The notes below the pieces were generated by a model, which ran no database searches, had not been told where the DNA came from, and was given only the letters and a program-made list of their open reading frames with translations. The translations under genes were made by a program, and so were the position numbers. From positions 14,626,183 through 14,690,182 of the forward strand of contig OY987238.1 in assembly GCA_963920705.1 (NCBI GenBank): DNA of 64,000 bases. Direction: 5' to 3'. The number at the start of each line of letters is the position of its first letter. The stretch's first letter is position 1. This document shows positions 49,015 to 62,219 of the stretch, piece after piece. Origin of the DNA: Odiellus spinosus (Eukaryota; Arthropoda; Arachnida; Opiliones; Phalangiidae).

Positions 49015-52000
49015 GTATATGGGACGTAGCTTCTTGATCTACTGTTACGACTTTCCAGACTCAGAAGGAGAATCGCTAACTTTTGTTAAATAATTTCCCC
49101 GACCAATATTTAAAATTTTACGATAGCGATTATCAATCAGGTACGATAGTTTGCGTAGAATATGAAGAAAAACGACCTTAAGGCGAGTATTTTCAGGTTA
49201 AAGTTATTACTATCAACCTATCAAACATTTCCGTGGCTTGTAACGAGATTGTTTCCCTGATATTTTGGGATCCCGCGAATATTAGGGCCCTTTTACAAAT
49301 TCCCTGATTTTTCCAGGTCATATACAAATCATGATATAATAGATTTAACAATTAAAATATGCATTTATGGTGTTATTTAAAGCCTTTCCCCAAAATATTG
49401 CATTGAAATAAGTTTGAATTTACCGCCTCGATGTCAAAAATATGGTTAGTACTAAAAGTCAGCTATAGATGTCAGGAGGGGTTTAACCTTTGAGGAATGA
49501 GTAAGGCGTGTATATTCTTAGAGTGGGTAACTTAAAACAGCTGTTAAATCAGCCTGTGATAGACACGAATCTATGATTTAGCACGAATTTAAGTTAGATT
49601 AAACTTTGACGTCACCAAATAACACTTCTGGGGAGGGGGATTAATAGTATCTTTAACTTTGTGAGTGTTAAAATATTCCCATAATCCAAAAAAATAATAA
49701 TAAGCAACAGAGGACTTACATTATGCAATGGTACCACGTTGTTGCCAAATTATCTGGTTATAAAGTACTAAATCCATGAACTAATGGTCTTGTAGGAAAT
49801 TAATCCACAGGCTGGTGTAAAATCAAGTAATCCGTACAGTGACATAAGGCGCCCACACAAATACCTCTCATTACATTGGCACAAATTTATTTCCAAATTT
49901 CGGCCATTTCCATATAAGGATCAGGTCAGTATTCCACAAATATCAGGTTTTTCTTAAGCCTAAATAAAAATTTAAAATCAACCCTAGTCTAAATTCAGTA
50001 TTATAAGAATTATAATCCATTATGAAATGAGAATATGAGATGCTTTTGGTACAACTGGCGGTTTTAGAGTAGCTCCTAAATGCCCGCTTTTCTGCTACAC
50101 GATTAATTTACCTTAGCAACTGCGGAAGGAAGGTATTTATAAGCGTACGTGAATCCCATTGGCTTCCGCCTTTGACAAGGTACCAAATGGGGTTCTATGC
50201 CTACATTGTGTATCAATCCGCCTCATATATGTTAATTATACATGTACCTATTTTCTTTGTAAAAAGCCCAGAATCCTACTTAACTATAAACAGAAACCGA
50301 TGGAAACTATTGTTTCCATGGGCTTTTGCTATGAATAAAATATTACACTCACTAAACTAAATACGAAAATAAGATAATTTGATTAAAATCACGCTACACC
50401 CGTACACTGAAAACGAAGCTGGCTAACAATGGCTACCGATGAAATCAAAGAAAGCCGAGGCTTAAAGTTCGCGCCAATACTACCCACCTAATATTTTCCT
50501 ATTTTGCCAACTTGAAAGATGTACGTATTTTCTTTATATCAAGCTCACAATCCGACTTAATTATGACAAAAATTACACTAAGCTAAACACGAAAGATAAG
50601 ATAAATTACGCTACACTGAAAACGAAAAGAGACCCAAAATTCCGTTTGGCTATAAGGCCCATAAACAAAGACACCCGAGGCATAAAATTGCCAATTATAA
50701 ACATCCAATCTTACCTGAATAAGAGGCATAAACTGTGGAAAGTCTGTTCCGCCGTTGAAAGTAACTTATAAAATTAACGTTTCTTAATCATTATTTAGTT
50801 AATGAAGATTAATCTATTCGCAAAATTCGAAGCCGTAACTAGATGCCACAGACGCGTCTATAAGGCCCGATCACTATTTCCAACTGGTGCTAGAGGCTGG
50901 AGCGGAGCCCAAGCGCCAATCATATTACGAGTTTTTACACAAGTTTTAGAAACTTCGTTACTACGCGTAACTTTGGCCCTATCAAAAGGCGCTGCCAACA
51001 GTAAGTTTTAGGAAGTCTATTATTTATGCTACATATTTCCTCTCGTAGAAACCTTAAAAAGACTGGTGCTCTTATTAAAACTATTTTACTAAATCGAAAA
51101 TAACTGAGATAATCACGTGAGAAAATAGGGAAAATATAAAATTTGTGTGAAAATAATAAGTAGTATTTATAATCATCCAAGACGCCATAGCAACAAGAAA
51201 CTGAAGCCTTGAAGGAGACCCGCTTAAAGTTAAGCCTAACTGGCGCGAAACCGTGGCTCGGACCGTTGGACGGTAGTGTTGACTGGCAATGGACGGTAAT
51301 GTAGACTGGCATTTGACGGCTTTAAAACGGATAAAACATATAAAGTTTTCGGATTTTAAGTATTTCAAGTTAAGTTTAAACGTTTTTAAGTACGAGTTAA
51401 CCCGCAAAGTGTTCGTAATTCACGTATTTAAACTCGTGACGAGAGTGTTAATCTTAAGCGCTGGCTCGGTTTTCGTGGCGATGGAATTTTAACATTTACT
51501 AAGCGAAGAGTGAAGACTGTGAAGTGAATCAAAAAAGACGTAATTTTATACAAATCAAGACAAAATAAGGATAAATATAGACTGGTCAAGTGAACTTCTA
51601 CAGGCCTTTCGTTATACAAAGATGATATTTGGGTGAGTTTGTAATTCTTTAATAGCCCTTATTTCTTTCTATATTTGTATGATTTTGGAGGATTTCAAAC
51701 AGTTCTTTACATAACTGTTAGTATGTAGAATAGAAATAGCATTGGGGGTGTAAAGGTAATCCGAAATAAAGTAAACCCCTTGACTCGTACGAGCTAGGTT
51801 CATGGTATGCTCGGAAAAAGAGAGGCTAATTGTAATCATAAAGGCCCCGTAATCGGTGTACAAAGCTGTAGCTATGAAAAGATTAATCGCTGGGCACGTA
51901 ATTAGGGTAACATAACGATGATTATAGACTATTTACTAAATGGTATTTAGGACCTGGGGAGCTCAGAAAAAATAATAAAACAAATCTCCGACCACCGGAA

Positions 52001-53372
52001 GTTTGAGAAAAACGTATTTGAAAATTTGAAATTCCCACGCTAAAATCCCATAGAATGCGCCATAGTTTTAATTACCACGAAGATTTTAAGTATAATACTT
52101 TGGTATTATTCCAAAAACCTAATTATTAAAGACAAAGACGAGAACTGAGGGTCGGAATTATGACCAGTCGGATTCCGGTTAAAGGGGTCTAAGAACCGGG
52201 ACGCACCCAAAAATAGGCTTTCTCTAAATCCCACGTTATTTTATGCAAATTAGCTCCGTATAACTTGAGATTTCAGGAATGGATATTTTTTGGCGCGTTC
52301 CACCACTAGTACCATAAGCCTATTAATAATAGACTTACGCTAGTACCAATAAAACCAGGAATTGTGTAGCTGGAAATTGTTTTCCGATGTAAAAATCGAC
52401 GCTCAAAAATAAGTATTTAATTTAATATTTAATTTAAATCAAACCCCCTCCGCATTTTCTTCAATTTTTTGGTTCACGGAGCTCGTTGTAATAGAGCGGA
52501 GCCTATAACCGAGAGGAAAAGTGTTTCTTTACTCCCTAGCCACATTCGCTTTCTTCCACGAACGATAGAAGTTACTAGCGTTTACGCTAAAGACTGAATA
52601 GAGCGAGAACGCGATAAAGGGGAAATCTTAACCTCAGTTTTTCCTTTAGTTTTAATAAAGCTTCATTCGGTTTTTAGGATAAACGGAGGAAAACTAAAGA
52701 AAAAGGGGGGCTGAACTTGAGAGGGGAATAAAATCCCCGGGGAAACTGGGCGCGCGCGGGCGGCGCGGAGTCTGCTTTCATTTTCAGCGGGAGAATGATA
52801 AACCATAACCTTTTTCTGTAGAAAACACTCTGCAAATTACGGCTGATCTTAACTCCTAAAAAGTAGGGAAAATGCGTAGAGGATTATTCCATTTTAGAAA
52901 ATTGGGGGGAGTCTTGGTTTTTCGACATATATTTGTACAGTCCTAATACGCTACGGATATAACTCAACTTCTAACGAAAGATTAATATAACAGCTGGGAA
53001 AACTCCGACTGGTAGAAATTACAATTTAAATAATTAGGCTAAATTAACGGATTTAATTATATTTAAACGAATGAATATTATTCTAGGTATTATTAAGCAT
53101 GTTTTATTACGGCTTGGATTAATGTTATAGAAATTGAATAAATTAACAATGAATTTAACGTAAATCAATGAAATTAAGAGAAATTAAGAATCCATTATTT
53201 AAGTCTATTTAAATCGGTTTTAAACTTAATTACAACTGTAATAAAATTCAATTTTTATAAATAGATTTACAAACTAGATTCGTAAGCGAAGTAGCGTTTT
53301 TCTGGATTATTAGTAAATTAATTGATGATTTTAAACGTATTTAAGGCCAATAAATTGTATTAACTATTGAAC
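49015..53372. other. Gene-free stretch with a short tandem duplication and one GC-rich patch
   Basis: An imperfect duplication of about 279 bases spans 50240-50640 (TACCTATTTTCTTTGTAAA and TACGTATTTTCTTTATATC; CTAAATACGAAAATAAGATA and CTAAACACGAAAGATAAGAT). At 52740-52770 a GC-rich run (GGGCGCGCGCGGGCGGCGCG) stands out. It could mark a promoter, but no exon follows on either strand that I can recognise. Confidence 0.4.
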
Positions 53373-56300
53373 TGATCGGTCTCAACTCGCTTTAATGGAA
53401 ATAGGACCCCAAAACCAACCGAAATCCATCAAAAAAAGTTCCAGATTCGAAACTTTATTTTTGCTCATTTTCGAAAAAACGAAAAAGCGAAAAAAAGGAA
53501 GAATGAAATTTTGAGATTTTCGCCGAGTTCGAAAATGTCAAAAATAAAGTTTCGAATCCGGAACTTTTTTTGATGGATTTCGGTTGGTTTTGAGGTCCTA
53601 TTTCCATTAAAGCGAGTTCAGACCGATCAGTTCATTAGTTTTGTCAAAATAAAATATTTAAAATCCAGATTCCCCATTATGAAAACCCATAGGGCGCGGA
53701 TAATGTATTATTTTGAGTATCTAATTCATTCTGACCGGGTTTTTTTCCTAGTAATTAGTTACGTAAATTATAATTACGTCGTTTAAGACTCATTTAACGA
53801 GAAAAAACCCGGTTAAAATCAACCAAATAATTTAAAGAAAACATTAATTGGTGCCCTATGGAGAATAACATGGCGAAATCTGATTTTAAATATTTTATTT
53901 TGACAAAACTAATGAACTGATCGGTCTCAACTCGCTTTAATGGAAATAGGACCCCAAAACCAACACTAAACCATTAAAAAAAGTTCCGGATTCGAAACTT
54001 TATTTTTGGCCATTTTCGAAAAAACGAAAAAAGGAAGAATGAAATTTTGTGATTTTCGCCTAGTTCGAAAATGTCAAAAATAAAGTTTCGAATCCGGAAC
54101 TTTTTTTGGTGGTTTCATGTTGGTTTTGGGGTCCTATTTCCATTAAAGCGAGTTGAGACCGATCCGTTTTTCAGTTTTGTCAAAAAAAAATATTTAAAAT
54201 CCAGATTCCCCATTATAAAAACCCATAGGCCGGAGATAATGTTTTATTTCGAGTATTTGGTTCAATCTGACCGGGTTTTTTCCTCGTAATTAGCTACATA
54301 AATTATAATTACGTCGTTTAAGTGTCTTTTAACGAGAAAAAACCCGGTTAAAATCAACCAAATAATTTAAATAAAACATTAATTGGTGCCCTATGGGGAA
54401 TAACATGGCGAAATCCGATTTTAAATATTTTATTTTGACAAAACTAATGAACTGATCGGTCTCAACTCGCTTTAATGGAAATAGGACCCCAAAATCAACC
54501 GAAATCCATCAAAAAAAGTTCCAGATTCGAAACTTTATTTTTGCTCATTTTCGAAAAAACGAAAAAGCGAAAAAAGGAAGAATGAAATTTTGAGATTTTG
54601 GCGGAGTTCGAAAATGTCAAAAATAAAGTTTCGAATCTGGAACTTTTTTTGATGGATTTCGGTTGGTTTTGAGGTCCTATTTCCATTAAAGCGAGTTCAG
54701 ACCGATCAGTTAATTAGTTTGGTCAAAATAAAATATTTAAAATCCAGATTCCCCATTATAAAAACCCATAGGGCGCGGATAATGTATTATTTTGTGTATC
54801 TAATTCATTCTGACCGGGTTTTTTTCCTAGTAATTAGTTACGCAAATTATAATTACGTCGTTTAAGTGTCGTTTAACGAGAAAAAACCCGGTTAAAATCA
54901 ACCAATTAATTCAAATAAAACATTAATTGTTGGCCCTATGGAGAATAACATGGCGAAATCTGATTTTAAATATTTTATTTTGACAAAACTAATGAACTGA
55001 TCGGTCTCAACTCGCTTTAATGGAAATAGGACCCCAAAATCAACCGAAATCCATCAAAAAAAGTTCCAGATTCGAAACTTTATTTTTGCTCATTTTCGAA
55101 AAAACGAAAAAGCGAAAAAAGGAAGAATGAAATTTTGAGATTTTGGCGGAGTTCGAAAATGTCAAAAATAAAGTTTCGAATCTGGAACTTTTTTTGATGG
55201 ATTTCGGTTGGTTTTGAGGTCCTATTTCCATTAAAGCGAGTTCAGACCGATCAGTTAATTAGTTTGGTCAAAATAAAATATTTAAAATCCAGATTCCCCA
55301 TTATAAAAACCCATAGGGCGCGGAAATGTATTATTTTGTGTATCTAATTCATTCTGACCGGGTTTTTTTCCTAGTAATTAGTTACGCAAATTATAATTAC
55401 GTCGTTTAAGTGTCGTTTAACGAGAAAAAACCCGGTTAAAATCAACCAATTAATTCAAATAAAACATTAATTGTTGGCCCTATGGAGAATAACATGGCGA
55501 AATCTGATTTTAAATATTTTATTTTGACAAAACTAATGAACTGATCGGTCTCAACTCGCTTTAATGGAAATAGGACCTCAAAACCAACACGAAACTATCA
55601 AAAAAAGTTCCAGATTCGAAACTTTATTTTTGGCCATTTTCAAAAAACGAAAAAGCGAAAAAAAGGAAGAATGAAATTTTGAGATTTTGGCCGAGTTCGA
55701 AAATGTGAAAAATAAAGTTTCGAATCCGGAACTTTTTTTGGTGGATTTCGGTTGGTTTTGAGGTCCTATTTCCATTAAAGCGAGTTGAGACCGATCAGTT
55801 CATTAGTTTTGTCAAAATAAAATATTTAAAATCCAGATTCCCCATTATAAAAACCCATAGGGCGCGGATAATGTATTATTTTGAGTATCTAATTCATTCT
55901 GACCTGGTTTTTTTCCTAGTAATTAGTTACGTAAATTATAATTACGTCGTTTAAGTGTCATTTAACGAGAAAAAAACCGGTTAAAATCAACCAAATAATT
56001 TAAAGAAAACATTAATTGGTGCCCTATGGAGAATAACATGGCAAAATCTGATTTTAAATATTTTATTTTGACCAAATTAATTAACTGATCGGTCTCAACT
56101 CGCTTTAATGGAAATAGGACCCCAAAATCAACCGAAATCCACCAAAAAAAGTTCCGGATTCGAAACTTTATTTTTGGTCATTTTCAAAAAACGAAAAAGC
56201 GAAAAAAAGGAAGAATGAAATTTTGTGATTTTCGCCGAGTTCGAAAATGTCAAAAATAAAGTTTCGAATCCGGAACTTTTTTTGGTGGGTTTCGATTGCT

Positions 56301-58033
56301 TTTGGGGTCCTATTTCCATTAAAGCGAGTTCAGACCGATCCGTTTATCAGTTTTGACAAAATAAAATATTTAAAATCCAGATTCGCCATGTAAATCCCCA
56401 TAGGCCGGTGATAATGTTTTATTTCGAGTATTTGGTTCAATCTGACCGGGTTTTTTCCTCGTAATTAGCTACATAAATTATTATTACGTCGTTTAAGTGT
56501 CTTTTAACGAGAAAAAACCCGGTTGAAATCAACCAAATAATTTAAATAAAACATTAATTGTTGGCCCTATGGAGAATAACATGGCGAAATCTGATTTTAA
56601 ATATTTTATTTTGACCAAACTAATGAACTGATCGGTCTCAACTCGCTTTAATGGAAATAGGACCCCAAAACCAACCGAAATCCATCAAAAAAAGTTCCAG
56701 ATTCGAAACTTTATTTTTGACATTTTCGAACTAGGCGAAAATCACAAAATTTCATTCTTCCTTTTTTTCGTTTTTTTTGAAAATGGCCAAAAATAAAGTT
56801 TCGAATCTGGAACTTTTTTTGATGGTTTCGTGTTGGTTTTGGGGTCCTATTTCCATTAAAGCGAGTTGAGACCGATCCGTTAATTAGTTTTGTCAAAATA
56901 AAATATTTAAAATCCAGATTCCCCATTATAAAAACCCATAGGGCGCGGATAATGTTTTATTTCGAGTATTTGGTTCATTCTGACCGGGTTTTTTCCTCGT
57001 AATTAGCTACATAAATTATTATTACGTCGTTCAAGTGTCTTTTAACGAGAAAAAACCCGGTTAAAATCAACCAAATAATTCAAATAAAACATTAATTGTT
57101 GGCCCTATGGAAAATAACATGGCGAAATCCGATTTTAAATATTTTATTTTGACAAAACTAATGAACTGATCGGTCTCAACTCGCTTTAATGGAAATAGGA
57201 CCTCAAAACCAACACTAAACCATCAAAAAAAGTTCCAGATTCGAAACTTTATTTTTGGCCATTTTCAAAAAAACGAAAAAAGGGAAAATGAAAATTTGAG
57301 ATTTTGGCCGAGTTCGAAAATGTCAAAAATAAAGTTTCGAATCTGGAACTTTTTTTAATGGATTTCGGTTGGTTTTGAGGTCCTATTTCCATTAAAGCGA
57401 GTTGAGACCGATCAGTTCATTAGTTTTGTCAAAATAAAATATTTAAAATCGGATTTCGCCATGTTATTCTCCATAGGGCCAACAATTAATGTTTTATTTG
57501 AATTAATTGGTTGATTTTAACCGGGTTTTTTCTCGTTAAAAGACACTTGAACGACGTAATAATAATTTATGTAGCTAATTACGAGGAAAAAACCCGGTCA
57601 GAATGAACCAAATACTCGAAATAAAACATTATCCGCGCCCTATGGGTTTTTATAATGGGGAATCTGGATTTTAAATATTTTATTTTGACAAAACTAATTA
57701 ACTGATCGGTCTGAACTCGCTTTAATGGAAATAGGACCCCGAAATGAACCGAAACCCACCAAAAAAAGTTCCGGATTCGAAACTTTATTTTTGACTTTTT
57801 CGAACTCGGCCAAAATCTCAAAATTTCATTCTTCCTTTTTTCGCTTTTTCGTTTTTTCGAAAATGAGCAAAAATAAAGTTTCGAATCCGGAACTTTTTTT
57901 GATGGATTTTGGTTGGTTTCGGGGTCCTATTTCCATTAAAGCGAGTTGAGACCGATCAGTTAATTAGTTTTGTCAAAATAAAATATTTAAAATCCAGATT
58001 TCCCATTATAAAAACCCATAGGGCGCGGATAAT
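53373..58033. repeat. Palindromic satellite, about 540-bp period, eight to nine units
   Basis: Each unit is two back-to-back palindromes. One (about 260 bases) has ends CTGATCGGTCTCAACTCGCT and its complement, arms with AATGGAAATAGGACCCCAAA and AAGTTCCAGATTCGAAACTT, and an asymmetric A-rich centre. The other (about 280 bases) has arms with TTTTGTCAAAATAAAATATT and GACCGGGTTTTTTCC. Units start near 53373, 53914, 54452, 54993, 55540, 56085, 56627 and 57167. Short open frames of 60-80 residues recur on both strands only because the palindromes repeat; they are not genes. Confidence 0.93.
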
Positions 58034-58393
58034 GTTAATAGTTTATTAACCAAATCAGGGGACCATTGGACCAAACATTAAAAATGTAATAAAATAAATT
58101 TCTAAGCCTAAACACGAGGTCTTACGCGGAAGTAGAACCCTCGTCTACTAAGCGGGAGCATTCGTAAAGGTGTGGGAAATTTGGAAACACGTTGAATTAC
58201 GACAATGTGTTTCAATTAATGAAATAACTTCTTTATTCCGATTCATAACTTAATTAAAATAATTCAATTAGTATTAATCACGATTAGAATGATTGAATCT
58301 TGATTAGAATAATTAAATTTGATTTATTCGTGATTAGAATCACTGAATCTTGATCAAAATAATTAAATTTTATTTAATCTTGATTAAAATGAC

Positions 58394-58730
58394 CAGAAGC
58401 CGATGAAACCCTCCTTTGAAGTCTACTACTCTAATGTTCGATATAGCACTCCTCTCTGTATGGGTAAAATTCACAATTTTACGAGATCGGAGGGGTCCTA
58501 CTTCATCCCCCCTGTCTACGGAAAATTGGAAATTCTCTCTCTCCACAAACGACGACGTTTATTGGACGAACTCCGAGGCTGCTAGAGATATTCGCTCGAC
58601 GAACTCCCGCTCCGAAAACATCTACCGTTAGGAGGCGTACGAATCGCGCTTTTTGAAACTAACCCATACAGAGAGGGGTAGACGAGACCCGGGAGTAATA
58701 GACTTCAAAGGAGGGTTTCATCGGCTTCTG
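58394..58730. repeat. 337-bp MITE with exact 7-base target duplication
   Basis: Terminal inverted repeat of about 30 bases beginning CAGAAGCCGATGAAACCCTC. AAATGAC lies directly outside both ends (58387-58393 and 58731-58737). Inside the right part are ACGACGACGTTTATTGGACG and GTTAGGAGGCGTACGAATCG. A second copy in opposite orientation starts at 63790. The CAG terminus is hAT-like, though seven rather than eight bases are duplicated as read here. Confidence 0.88.
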
Positions 58731-58737
58731 AAATGAC

Positions 58738-61135
58738 TGAATCTTGATTAGAACGATTTAATTATATTAAATCATAATTAAATCGAGTAAGAGAAATAAT
58801 TTTTAATAAATTTATAATTTAAATCATTTTTAATTTGATTTTATTTGAAACTAAAAAAAAATTAAATTTAAATAGTGAAATCAGATAAAATTATATATAA
58901 CTTAATATATATCATACATCAGTTTGATTAGAGTATTTGATTTAACTAATACTGATAGTTAACGTTGTGAATTAAACCACATAGAATTTTTTATTAGTTA
59001 TAAACTGATAAATTGTTTATAATATTTATAAAACACGATGCAAATTCTAATTTCGTGAAAGTTAATCTTCATTTAATTTCGTTTTAAAATCATTTTGAGA
59101 CAAAATCTAACAATTTTAAATATTTATTATTTTTATAAAATTACTATTTAAATCTATCACTTAAACAATTACCAAATAACGCCAAGGCTTAATTATCTTA
59201 ATTAGCGTCACGTAATTACTAGCCTAATACTCTGGGAAAGTTTTCAAACGCCTTAATGTCCGGGAAATTAATTTTGAATGCCTAATTACGCGAAATTACA
59301 GACGTAATTAAATTCGTTGATTGCAATTATACGTATTAAAATTAATTTAAATTACCTTTTCATCTCGTAAAAATTCAAACCTTATTTAATTAATCTTATT
59401 AAATTTGAAAAATCGCGTCATCCTATTTAATTGTACCAATATTTAATTTTAATTAAGATAGAATTGCTACATTTCATATCGAAAATTATGGATCTGTGTC
59501 GATCGGGGAAGGTCAGTCAGTCCTACCCTTCGTAAATATTGCTAGGCTTTATCTAAAATATTGGGATGGTGACGTCATAGTGACGCGTATGACGAAACAT
59601 AATTAAACGACTAATAATTGAAACGACACGAAGGAACAATTATTGTAACAATTCTCTTCCAATTAGAATTAAATTAATTATTGTAGTGGCAAAAGTTCGT
59701 AACTTATTCCAAAAAATAATTAAATTACCGGGGTAATGGTAAAATTACCATCATGGTAACTAGGAGTGTAGTGGTTGTTTAGTAAGAAACAATAATTTTC
59801 AAGCTTTTGAAATCACAGAAATTCAAATACAAATCATTCTCGGAATACAATTAAATTACCGCGTTAATTACCAATTACCAAAATTACGGTAGTTTTAGAA
59901 CTCTACGCGTAACAAGGGTTGTAATTAATTTTAACTCTTAATTGGTAAAATATGAGGTGTACAGTTTTCTAATTAGAGCTCGGAATTCGTATCATTTTTA
60001 TTAATTGGATAAAATCTACTAAGTTCTGATGTATATTATCTGTTTGATTAAACTTATCCATATCCGTTTTTATCCAAAAATGGCCGCCTTATCTTCGAAT
60101 ATTATCCATCGCGTTATACGCGATGGATAAAAATTTAATTCAAAATTTATTTTCTCCGAAAAATAACGAATAAAAAGATGATTTAAAATCTTATCGTTTT
60201 ATTTCTATTCTTCGAATTAAAAGTCAATTTGAAATATTGTTTCTTATATTTTCGACTAATTCTGGAAACGCCAATGTTTCTTATCCGTCGTTATACGTTT
60301 GAATACGAGTAATTTGTAGATAGATAAAGCGGCCAAGGCTTATCTTCGGGTAAACCTTATAACAATATTACGAATATACAAATTTCATTGTTTTAGTTAC
60401 GAACAATTTATCCTAAAATAAAATATATGAAAATATCCGAATAACGGAAGATAATGGATCGATCCGATTCCGAGCTCTATTTCTAATTACTTTGTCGATA
60501 AGCGTTAACTACTTATCTGGAATAAGTTATTAACTTATGACTGTAGTTATAATAATTATCTATGCATATATATTTAAATACTTAATAACGTTGTTAATAG
60601 TTATCACTATAGTTAGATTATGTTTCCGTAAAGGCCAAAATCTATTTGAAAGACCATTTTTCTTTTAATTATTATTTTAATCTCAATTTAATTTATTTAT
60701 TAAAAAACACGTGTAGTTGAAACTCTTTAGTATCATTGGTCAAATCGTGATTGACGTCACGCGTCACTAAAATCTAATTAAAACGATACTTAAGTTAATT
60801 TAATTATCGTTTTAAAACTATAACTAATAATTAAACTATTTTAATTGGCCCACTTCTCTTAAAATTCCTTGATTATAATTTTATCACAATTTTTTTTTAA
60901 TATATATTTATTTAATAGGAAAATGTGTAGGTTAAAAGGTCGCGTGAATTCTTGACCTTTGAATCTTTGATCTTTGACCCACGAGGTTTACGAGAAAAAC
61001 CACGCGTGCCCTTTTCGAAGTTTTAGTTTTTAGAATAGCGCCAGTTCATTTTTTTAATAGTTTTTCACTGAATTTTAATCATTGTTTCGTTTGAATTCAA
61101 TCAGGGGTCAAGGAAATTATGAAATTGGCCCCAAA
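58738..61135. other. AT-rich gene-free stretch
   Basis: Long runs of TTAAT/ATTAA-type sequence. No exon, RNA gene or clear element was recognised. Confidence 0.45.
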
Positions 61136-62156
61136 AGGTCACGAAATGATCGGCAGAATTTGAATATTGGATCGAAGGATCGGATAATTTCAATATTGGG
61201 TTTAAACCTCAGGGTATAACGTCAGATATTTTGAGTATTCAAACCAAAAGGTCAAGGAAAGGTCATAATACGAATATGAGGTCAAAATGTAAGTGTAAGG
61301 TCGGTTAATATTGAACTAAAGGTCAGGAAAGGGTCATATGATACGAATATGGAACCATATTAAGGTCAGGAAAGGGTCATATGATACGAATATGGAACCA
61401 TATTAAGGTCAGGAAAGGGTCATATGATACGAATATGGAATCATATTAAGGTCAGGAAAAGGTCAAGGAATTTGAATTAGGTAGTTTGAATAGTGGATCG
61501 AAACAAAAGTGTAAGGTCGGGTAATTTGAATGTTGAACTTAAATTAAGGTCAGGAAAGGTTCATGTGATACGAATACGCGTATTAAGGTCAGAAAAAGGT
61601 CAGGGGATTTTAATTCAGATAGATAATTTGAATATTGAACTCGGAAAATTTAAAATTACTCAAAAGGTCACGAAAAGGTCGAGGAATTGAATACTTTGGT
61701 TCAAAGTTCAGATTTAAGTTCGAGGGAGTTTGAACTTGAATATTTGGTCAAATTGTCGGAGGATAGTTCAAGAAAATCAAGGGAATCATAAAAGAGGAGG
61801 AGCTTACTTAGGGAATGCTGCCGTTGACGTCATCTTCTACGTCATACCTTGTAAAGCTCATAGCGCTCGTGAGCACGGAGCATTTCTTAAGCTTATTTTG
61901 TCTAATTCAAGGTGTCAGCTCTCAAGGTCGGGTCTCTCCCGTCTGACCTCTTGCGTTTTACGAATACGGAAATAACTTCCCTGTATGACCTTACGCCACG
62001 TGATTTCGTGACGTAGTTAGCAACATTCGCGCGCACAAGTTCTTTTATATTATCAACTATTTGATCGTTGCACCACCAATAGGTCAGGGAATTTGAATAT
62101 TGAACCAAGAGGTCATCGAAAGGTCGGTGGATTTTAACTATTTGATCGAAAGGTCA
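61136..62156 (+). repeat. Same-strand cluster of AGGTCA words with a local 43-bp repeat
   Basis: AGGTCA occurs on the plus strand at least fifteen times, for example at 61136, 61249, 61260, 61279, 61320, 61363, 61406, 61449, 61460, 61547, 61586, 61597, 61665, 62081, 62110 and 62151. Between 61320 and 61455 they sit 43 bases apart in three tandem copies of AGGTCAGGAAAGGGTCATAT plus a tail. Elsewhere the spacing is irregular, with TTTGAATATTGAAC between them. AGGTCA is the nuclear-receptor half-site, but simple repeat decay could also produce the pattern. Confidence 0.7.
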
Positions 62157-62219
62157 CTGAAATTCAAAGAATTTGAATATCATCCCGAAAGTCGGGTTAA
62201 AGTTTGATAAGTCCGTATC

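Noticed and set aside
50802..51492. Overlapping short frames on both strands around 51 kb
   Set aside because: No recognisable family, no convincing splice boundaries, and frames on both strands are equally open. I could not support a gene.
54071..57949. Recurrent 60-80-residue open frames on both strands beginning like MEIGPQNQPK
   Set aside because: They are identical because the 540-base palindromic unit repeats. They appear equally on both strands and cross palindrome centres, so they are satellite artefacts.
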